Part shown: positions 57,111 to 64,000 of the stretch, one piece after another
Layout of the letters: each line of letters opens with the position of its first letter
Numbering within the stretch: position 1 is the stretch's first letter
Assembly: GCF_022682495.2 (NCBI RefSeq)
Contig: NC_071390.1
Location: 165,317,220 to 165,381,219, forward strand
Direction of reading: 5' to 3'
Length of the DNA: 64,000 bases
Source: Desmodus rotundus
Lineage: Eukaryota; Chordata; Mammalia; Chiroptera; Phyllostomidae
Made by a program: the position numbers and the translations under genes
The notes under the pieces: model-generated
Told to the model about the DNA's origin: nothing
The model's input: the letters and a program-made list of their open reading frames with translations, nothing else
The model's database searches: none

Positions 57111-59380
57111 TAATTTCATATTTTTCAATAAACGATAATGAAAAAATACCACTGAAGTTACTACTTCTTTTATATTAGGAAAATATTGACAATGGCTTAA
57201 AACCTGGTCTTATGTATCATCAATCAAAACCACTAAAAGCACAGAGGAAATAATGAGAGGCAAATAAAAGTTAATTAAAGGCTAAGTATTCTTTAAAACA
57301 CTAAATACATTTAAAGGTACATTTCAGCATGAATTACTTCACTAATGATTCAAGTAATTCTCACTGGGAAACATTAAACCCAGAATAGCACTCAACAAAT
57401 CTAAACAAAATATGTAACTAATGCGAGCAGGAATTTTGGCAAAGAAAAATTTGCCTGAATAGTATCATCAGTGTAAAGAACTTAAACACTGCAATTTTAT
57501 GAAACAATTTTGTGAAACATGCAATGATAACAGACAAGGCTAAAACTGAATAATTTACTGGATACATTAAAATGACCCATCATCAATCTAATCTACTGAT
57601 TTTTAAAACCTTTTATTTCTCATGCACACAGTGATTGAGGGATTTTTTTGGTTTTCTGAATTTAACTCTAGAGTTAAATTTGACAAAGCATTCTCTGAAC
57701 AAATGAAATTTTTGGAAATAGGTTCTAACACAGAATTATATTTTTACTGATACAATATGTGAGAACTTAATCAATGAAATATTAGAAATAGCATTATTCA
57801 CAGTTCAAACTCTTCTAATTGAGTCATGGGTAGTAGAACTCTGGCATGTATGGGCTGGGAAGGAAAACAAGGACAGGAAGAAGGGGAGGGGAAGTTCCCC
57901 ACCCTGACGACTCCATCGGCAAGGCCAGTGTTTTCATCAATTGGATTTTCTGAATTAAATGTCCTTATATTACAAATGGAGCAAGAATCCTAAGTATTAG
58001 TATGAATCTAATTCTCTCAGTACAGCCAGAAAGAAAAATACATGTAATCTAATATAGCACCAGTATTTTAAGAAATGACTTTTCCTTTTTAGAAAGCTAG
58101 AAGGATAAAACATTAAATCAACTCATTCAAACATCACAACTTTCCATTTTACTGCCTACACTATTCCTGCATTCCTCTTCTTTAAAGCATTTTAATTGAG
58201 CCGATATCTATATATCATCCTGACATTTTCTTCAAAACAGGAACTTGTTAATTCATCTAAACCAACAAGAGATATACTAATGGTTCAACTTCCTTCCTTC
58301 CTTCCCCCCAGGCGCACTGTAAGCACTGCTAGACCGATAGCATCAAACACCTTCAAAATAGGACCTTGTCAATCCAGCAGCACATCGTTCTCAGCCGTCT
58401 AAACTGCTGTTGATTTGGTTATTTGCTTTAAATGCAGAAGAGTGTAAATTCACCTATCAGGCTGGTTTTATGCAGTAGAGCAATAGAGATATTGTTCCAG
58501 CAAAATGAATTATTTGTTTCAATACGCCATCCTTTTGCAGTGTTCATAGGGGATTTTTTGTTTTGTTTGTGAGCAAAGATGAGCATTCACATGTCAAGAA
58601 AACCCAAAGAGAAGGCATCTGTTTTAGGGTAAATTTTGTAAAATGCATTTTTAATTCTAAATTTTCTCCCTAGTTTGTTTTTTTTCTTTTTTCCTGAATT
58701 AATATTAGTAGGTTTGAACATTTCATTTCTGGAACCATATCAAAAGTATATTAGCAAATGTACTAGTTAAATTCTAAATACTCTTCCTAAGGCAATAAGG
58801 CAAAATGCAAAATAATTAAAAGATTCATTTATAACTTTGAGTTTCTGCTCTGCTAAAAGCTAGATAACACAATCATTGTAAAGTTATTTTAAAAGGTCTT
58901 CCAGGGGCTTTAAATCTATCCTTGGTTTTGAAGCTAATTCCATGGTTTTGGAGTGAGTTTAAGAATATGTATTTAAAAAACAACTCTCAACACTAGTCAT
59001 TGACTAGGCTGAGATGGCCTTCCTCAGTCACACCACAAAACTCAGGATAAATTCACCTTCTCCTGCACTGTGGGAGGGCTTAGGCAAGGAAAATCTTGGA
59101 TCTCATCGTCTATGCTGATCCAGGGCCCTCTATGAGACTTCCGTTCCCTTCCCTTCTTTCTACTTCAAACGAGCTCCCTTCTCTTTTTTCTCTCTCTCTT
59201 TTTAAAAACAAAAGTGATTTGTTATATTTTCCCTAGCCAAAACTAACTGACACCATCTGTATCCTATCCTTTGCTCTACTTTGTCACCGGTGCAAGGATA
59301 TTCCTTTAATCACTCTCTCTCTCACATATACCTAAAGTTTCCATGCCTTCTTGTTTTTACATTCACTTCTGCAGGCTTGT
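57111..59380. other. No gene recognised
   Basis: AT-rich unique sequence with a 22-bp palindrome at 57659-57680 and a TTCC run at 58288-58305. No gene. Confidence 0.5.
57659..57680. repeat. 22-bp perfect palindrome
   Basis: AATTTAACTCT followed at once by its reverse complement AGAGTTAAATT, with XbaI-like TCTAGA in the centre. No spacer. Confidence 0.85.
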
Positions 59381-59500
59381 ATTCACCCAGTCACTGAATG
59401 TTTTTGAGCACTTACCATGTGCTGAACAGCACCAGGCTCTAGAGATACAGCAATGAATAGGACAGATACAGTTTCTGCTCCCACCAATTTAACATTCCTG
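59381..59500 (+). repeat. Ancient mammal-wide repeat (same type as 28900)
   Basis: 'cactgaatgtttttgagcacttaccatgtgctgaacagcaccaggctctagagatacagcaatgaataggacagatacagtttctgctccc' matches the TTGAGCACCTACTATGTGCCAGGCACTG ... GGGGATACAGCAGTGAACAAAACAGACA repeat. Confidence 0.75.
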
Positions 59501-59949
59501 TGTGCATGTGTGTGTGGAGGGGGCCACGTGCAAGGAAATAAGTGGGATCAAAGTGTGGTGGTTAGAATGGTAGCCCTGTATCATCAGGATGTTAGAAATG
59601 CAGGAGTTCAGGACCTACCATAGGCTTCCTGAATCCAAATCTGATCAGATCCCCCAGCGATGTGCATGCACATGTAACCTTGAGAAGAACTATAATAGAG
59701 GAAATTAAGAGAACCAGTCAAAGTTTATAAACATTTGCACATCTCTACTACCTAAAATAAATATATTTTTAAAATAAACTTGTGCTCCCATCAAACCAGA
59801 TTTCTCAATTCAGATGTTTTCTTCATGTCCCCAGTTTTATATCTCTATCAACTATATCCTTCATCATTTCTTGAATTACACATTTTTTGCATCTCTTAAT
59901 TTTCCATGTTTCTCTTTAAATCTTGAATAATACTATGCATAGTAGTCAT

Positions 59950-60097
59950 ACTGATGCCAGCTGCTTTGGTTGAGCACATTCTATGGGCCAAGTGCTCTCT
60001 AAAACTTATACATTTATCGGTCCATTTAATACAAAATTGAGGCAGGTACCGTTGTGGACCTCTCGATACAGATGAGGATCTGACGCACAGAGCGGTG
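59950..60097 (+). repeat. MIR SINE
   Basis: 'ctgatgccagctgctttggttgagcacattctatgggccaagtgctctctaaaacttatacatttatcggtccatttaatac...gaggcaggtaccgttgtggacc...gatacagatgaggatctgacgcacagag' follows the MIR core. Confidence 0.82.
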
Positions 60098-60829
60098 TGT
60101 GTGGTGATACCAACTCCACAACAAAGGCTTTCCAGGTTCTCTTAGTGGGACACGTCATTCCTCCTCTCAATATTCCCAGAGCTTTCTCTATGCCTCACCC
60201 AAGAGACTGGTTACTCCTAACTAATGGCTGTTTCCCTATTTCTCTCATTACAATCCTGCTACACATTAATCTTCTCCAACTCTGCGTCTCCTTGGAGACT
60301 TAAATATTCCACTTTACCTATTGCCAAAGGCTTTACAACATAGTAAGGAATCAGATATAATTGTAAACTTGACTAATTTAATACTCGTTTCCAAGCATCT
60401 AATATGTGTTAGAATTAGATGAAAAGGTACGGAAGACAGGGTTTACTTTGCAATGTTGTTGCAACAATGGCTTAGACGCTCCTTTAGAAATTGTTTAGTT
60501 TATTTTCTCTTCTTTAGAATGAAATTTCATATCACTATCAACCTGTTGCTATCATTTTTGTTTCACTCATTACTACTTTTTTTCTAAATCACGTTGAACT
60601 CATCTCTTTAGGAAATTTAATCAAAATAAATTATGCCACACTTTGTGTGGTGTAGCTAGAAGAATGTGACCCAATATTGTACTATGGAGTACAAAATCTA
60701 ATAAACACACTCAAATAGATTACTATTAATGAAATTAGTGAGATGATAGAATCAGGTACAGTGCACAGTGTGGCTGAGGAGAGCGAGTGATGACATCTAG
60801 TGATGACTTTTTTAAAAGAGAGATGAAGC
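60098..60829. other. No gene recognised
   Basis: Unique sequence; nothing supported. Confidence 0.5.
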
Positions 60830-61097
60830 TTGTTTGTTTTGTTGATTAGGTTCCATTTAAAAGTGAAATCACATGGTATTTGTCTTTCACCGCCTGGCTT
60901 ATTTCACTTAGCATAATGCTCTCTAGTTCCATCCATGCTGTTGCCAAGGGTAAGAGTTCCTTCTTTCTTTCTGCTGCATAGTATTCCATTGTGTAAATGT
61001 ACCACAGTTTTTATAAGTACCGCGCGCTAACCGATTGCGCCACTGGAGCTCCTGTACCACAGTTTTTGATACTCATTTACTGATGGGCACTTAGGAT
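60830..61097 (-). mobile_element. L1, antisense segment (possible 5' inversion)
   Basis: 'gattaggttccatttaaaagtgaaatcacatggtatttgtctttcaccgcctggcttatttcacttagcataatgctctctagttccatccatgctgttgcc' and 'gctgcatagtattccattgtgtaaatgtaccacag', 'ctcatttactgatgggcacttagg' are the antisense of the L1 ORF2 end. It lacks a 3' UTR and tail at 60830, and a sense L1 3' end follows directly, so it may be the inverted 5' part of one twin-primed L1. It is split by the tRNA-half insertion. Confidence 0.88.
61013..61052 (-). mobile_element. Retro-inserted 5' half of tRNA-Ile(UAU)
   Basis: The reverse complement is GGA followed by 37 nt: GCTCCAGTGGCGCAATCGG then TTAGCGCGCGGTACTTAT. This is the nuclear tRNA-Ile(UAU) 5' half: acceptor strand GCTCCAG, linker TG, D arm GCGC-AATCGGTTA-GCGC, G26, CGGTA, CT, anticodon TAT, ending at position 36. 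No intron, 3' half, CCA or poly(A). It is flanked by a perfect 15-bp direct repeat TGTACCACAGTTTTT (60998-61012, 61053-61067) of the L1 target. Read in the tRNA's sense the repeat begins AAAAA, as L1 endonuclease sites do. It is a tailless retro-insertion of a cut or incompletely copied tRNA. Confidence 0.9.
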
Positions 61098-61385
61098 GTT
61101 TAAACAAAAAAGAAAGAAAGTTGCAAGGGAATGAGAAAAAAGAAAAGGGAAAAAAAGAGAGAGAAAACTCACGTGCTGCACAGCAGGGACAGGAGTGTGG
61201 CGATTGCCAGCAGAGGGGAGGAGACGGAGGGGGTTTGGGGGAGTAAATGGTGAAGGAAGGAGACCTGATTTGGGGTGGAGAACACACAACACAGTGTACA
61301 GATGATGTGCTTGGAATTGTGCCCCTGAAACCTGTGCAATTTTGTTAACCAGTGTCACCCTGATAAGTTCAATAAAAAGGAAAAA
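61098..61385 (+). mobile_element. L1 3' end, old subfamily
   Basis: 'gtggcgattgccagcagaggggagga' to 'gaacacacaacacagtgtacagatgatgtgcttggaattgtgcccctgaaacctgtgcaattttgttaaccagtgtcaccctgataagttcaataaaaagg' is the same 3' UTR type as 42560-42797. It is likely the sense part of the L1 begun in antisense at 60830. The 113-codon minus frame at 61077-61418 is antisense to it. Confidence 0.85.
61204..61220 (+). promoter_or_regulatory. CTCF-like motif in an L1 3' UTR
   Basis: TTGCCAGCAGAGGGGAG fits the core CCASCAGRGGGCRS except for one G for C. Occupancy unknown. Confidence 0.4.
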
Positions 61386-62043
61386 ATAGTTTTCACTTTT
61401 CCAGTTTGTTTTGTACAATAATCAAAACATAAGATTCCATATATAGAACTCATGGCGGACATGAATCAGACCATATTTCTGCAACTTCTGTGATTTAATA
61501 TAAATAATTATAAAAATACTATAGTATTACATGAATCTTTTTTATTATTTGGTCATCTTCCAGAATTATAAACTCTTTCCTCCTTTCCTTTTATCTGGTA
61601 AAATGTTGTAAAAATATGAGTGCATTGGCTAAAAAACATTTGTATGAGGGTAACATAACTAACAGCTTGATCAATAACAGATAAATTACCCAAGTTATTA
61701 TCAATTCCAAAGATGATTTTAAAAAACAATGTCCTCGAACAAGTAAAACACATCTTTATACTTCAGTTTATAAAAAATAGTTTATAAAATACTTGATAGA
61801 AAGTTTGTATAAGCTGGTGGAAGCCTGCGTATCTATTTTCTGTTGCTGTCATTAACCTCTGGGTCAAGTGTGCTTTTGAGAGATTTATTACTCTTTTTTT
61901 CTCCATCCAGAATCATCTCCTATGTAGCCATTGACATGGACAAACAAGAGTAAATGAGCCAAGTGTTATGGAAAGAGTCATGAGATATTAATTTGAAAAA
62001 TGACCTTCATCCCAGGAAAATGAAAGAATGGCCTTTTACCAAT
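61386..62043. other. No gene recognised
   Basis: AT-rich unique sequence; nothing supported. Confidence 0.5.
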
Positions 62044-62051
62044 GAAAAATG

Positions 62052-62110
62052 AAGGGTGGGGAGAAAATGCAGACAACTCTAATTGAACAATAAAATAATT
62101 TTTTAAAAAA
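62052..62110 (+). mobile_element. 59-bp L1 stub
   Basis: 'gtggggagaaaatgcagacaactctaattgaacaataaaataatt' with an A-rich tail is the last part of the young bat L1 3' UTR. An 8-bp direct repeat GAAAAATG lies at 62044-62051 and 62111-62118. Confidence 0.82.
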
Positions 62111-62118
62111 GAAAAATG

Positions 62119-63654
62119 CAATAATAAAATGTAAAGCATAATAATGTCACATGTCAAAGTTTGAAAAAATATATACAATATACATTTTTATATATTTTGA
62201 TAGTTAGCCAAGCTTAGATTGACAATTCAGTGGAAGAAAAAATATCAAAACTAAAAGAAGGTCATAACTTTCCGATTAAAGTATTTTAAATCTATAAACA
62301 TTTAATATATTTTTAAAAGTAAATTTTAAAAATCTTTACATATATAAAGAAGACACAAATTTTGAATTGCTCTAGTTTTAACTACCTTATTTTATTTAAA
62401 ATATATGTAATAAAAATTCACGCTGATATAAATAAAGGCATAATTTTTACATTAAATTGAGTCCTCAATATATATTGTAAAGTTCTGGATGCAAGCTCAT
62501 CTAATATTACATTATTTTCTTTGTTCAGCATTTCTTCTTGGCTAACAATGTATTTTTATAGTAATAATTGCATCTAAACCTTAACTACTAAATTTCATCA
62601 TCGATAGTTTATGTGTTTAGGGACAATGCTCCACTAAGGATCAATCTTTAGCTCCATCGAGAGTTGTAGTTAGTTCCTATATGTCAAAGCTCAAAGTTCT
62701 TTTGATATTCAGTCAATACAAACTTATTCAGGATTATTGAAATCTTTAAAATAACCCTGTGATAAGCTTATTTTCTTTGTAGTAGAGCTCATTGAAATTT
62801 AATAGGAATATAAACAGCCCTCTTCACATGTTCTAGATTCACTAACAACGAAAATGTATATTTCATTTTTCTGCACTTTGTGACATTTCTACTTTTCTCT
62901 TTAAAAGACACGCATAGAACCCGAAACTCTCTTTTCTATGAACATGCAGCCTGGAACCTTTGGCTGTGTTTTCCCACACGCTCTAGCCTTTCTCTGACTG
63001 TTCTAATGCAAGGAGCCCTGCATCCGCCCCCGTCCCCAAGGAAAGTTGCATTTTGATAGGTTTACTGTTTGAGCTACTGGTACTCAGGACAACACGAGGC
63101 AAGGATAATGGGAGAAAAGTAGAAAGGAGGAATTCTGGATGTACCCTGGAACAATGCTAAGCGGTAATTTGAGAAAATTCTGCAAATGCAAGAGTGGGCC
63201 TACATTTTTGCATGGGGGTCAGCCCACTTTCTGTAAAGGACCGGGTGGTATACATGCTAGGACTGTATAATTATGTAGCGAGATCCCTGCTTCCCCAATG
63301 ATAGTGAATAAATATATATTGGGCATTACATATGCTATTAGGACTTAAACAGACACCATGGTGAATAAAGAACTTTTTTTTCCTCCAAAGACTGTAATTA
63401 ACTAGGGGGGAGAAAAGAGCAATTCCCAACAATAAACAATCTCATTATAATGTAGCTTAGGAGACTCTCTTAAGAATAGTGTCTTGTGGTACAGAGCTTA
63501 GTTTAATGGATGGAGGTGGAGGTAGAAAAACATCAGACTGAAGAAATCAGAGAGACCTGAAACTTGACCCTGGCTGCTGCTTGGATTCCAAGGTGGCATA
63601 AAGAGAGTTTACTAGGCGAGCAGGATATTGAGTCCAGAATAAACTTAGCACATT
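62119..63654. other. No gene recognised
   Basis: Very AT-rich to about 62480, then unique sequence with no gene or confident repeat. Confidence 0.5.
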
Positions 63655-63935
63655 CGTGGAAAGGGCAGTATATTATAACCACTAAAAAGATGGACTTTAG
63701 AGCAAAAATCGCCTGGGTTCAAGTCATAGCTCTGCCACCTGTCAGCACGTGACTGTGGGCAGATTACTCAAACTCCTTCTTAGTATTCTCGTCTGGGAAA
63801 TGTGGATGCTTATACCTCATTATGTGACAGGATTAGTGCAAGGATAAAATGTGTCAATATTTATCAACCCTCAGAATAGTGCTTGGTTCTGACTAAATGT
63901 TTGCAATTAATGTTACTGTCATTATTGTTATTAAA
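63655..63935 (-). repeat. MIR SINE, reversed, nearly full length
   Basis: 'aaccactaaaaagatggactttagagcaaaaatcgcctgggttcaagtcatagctctgccacctgtcagcacgtgactgtgggcagattactcaaactccttcttag...gtctgggaaatgtggatgcttatacc...gtgcaaggataaaatg...agaatagtgcttgg' is full MIR antisense (GACTCTGGAGCCAGACTGCCTGGGTTCGAATCC ... GTGTGACCTTGGGCAAGTTACTTAACCTC). Confidence 0.92.
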
Positions 63936-64000
63936 CCATAAGGATACTAATTTGCTTTAAGCCATAGAAACAATTATATGAGTCCAGAAAGCTTAACCTA

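Noticed and set aside
1..64000. CRISPR arrays, operons, phage or plasmid features
   Set aside because: Base composition, repeats and lack of dense genes show vertebrate nuclear DNA; no regular spaced repeat array was seen.

Overview
The window is vertebrate nuclear DNA with no protein-coding gene that I can support. It is AT-rich and CpG-poor, and most of the recognisable sequence is interspersed repeats. The open frames are short; the longest are about 139 and 137 codons, and both lie across repeats or LTR-like sequence. None has splice-site context, family similarity or a conserved start. I read the window as intergenic or deep-intronic DNA.

The host is very likely a bat. Three tRNA-derived SINEs have the 'CCCTGGCTGGTGTGGCTCAG' head, internal pol III A and B boxes and the pyrimidine-rich CTCTCCCTCTC stretch typical of the Ves family of microbats. 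Several young 5'-truncated L1s share one G-rich 3' UTR ending in AATTGAACAACAATAAA. The rest is general placental background: MaLR/MLT1 LTRs, MIR, L2, old L1 and MER5A. I see no Helibat-type Helitron end, so I would not place it specifically in the vesper bats.

Layout. 0-10 kb: mostly unique, with one reversed Ves SINE (2.46 kb), an L2 tail and two old LTR-like fragments. 10.8-12.3 kb: an old reversed L1 broken by an internally deleted mariner, then a MIR. 13.1-13.6 kb: an MLT1-type LTR. 15.3 kb: a Ves SINE. 17.0-18.9 kb: an old L1 split by an MLT1B-like LTR, then a solo retroviral-type LTR. 19-22.7 kb: MLT1 LTRs, one split by a Ves SINE. 22.9-24.9 kb: an old L1 containing a younger 5'-inverted L1. 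29-32 kb: an LTR-like region with an E-box cluster, and an L1 split by a 295-bp TG...CA insertion. 40.8-44.6 kb: L1 tails and a full-length dead mariner. 46.8-50 kb: L1 tails and a hAT element with an LTR inserted near its end. 51-57 kb: MIR, L1, MER5A and MLT1. 59-64 kb: MIRs, an inverted L1 carrying an inserted tRNA half, and a 59-bp L1 stub.

The most unusual item is at 61013-61052: the 5' half of tRNA-Ile(UAU), cut at the anticodon, inserted without a poly(A) tail between perfect 15-bp direct repeats inside an L1. Other points of interest are nested insertions with readable target-site duplications, two L1s with apparent short 3' transductions, a two-copy LTR family with a third fragment, and several repeat-free blocks that could be conserved non-coding elements. 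There are no operons or co-working genes; the relationships are the order in which elements inserted.
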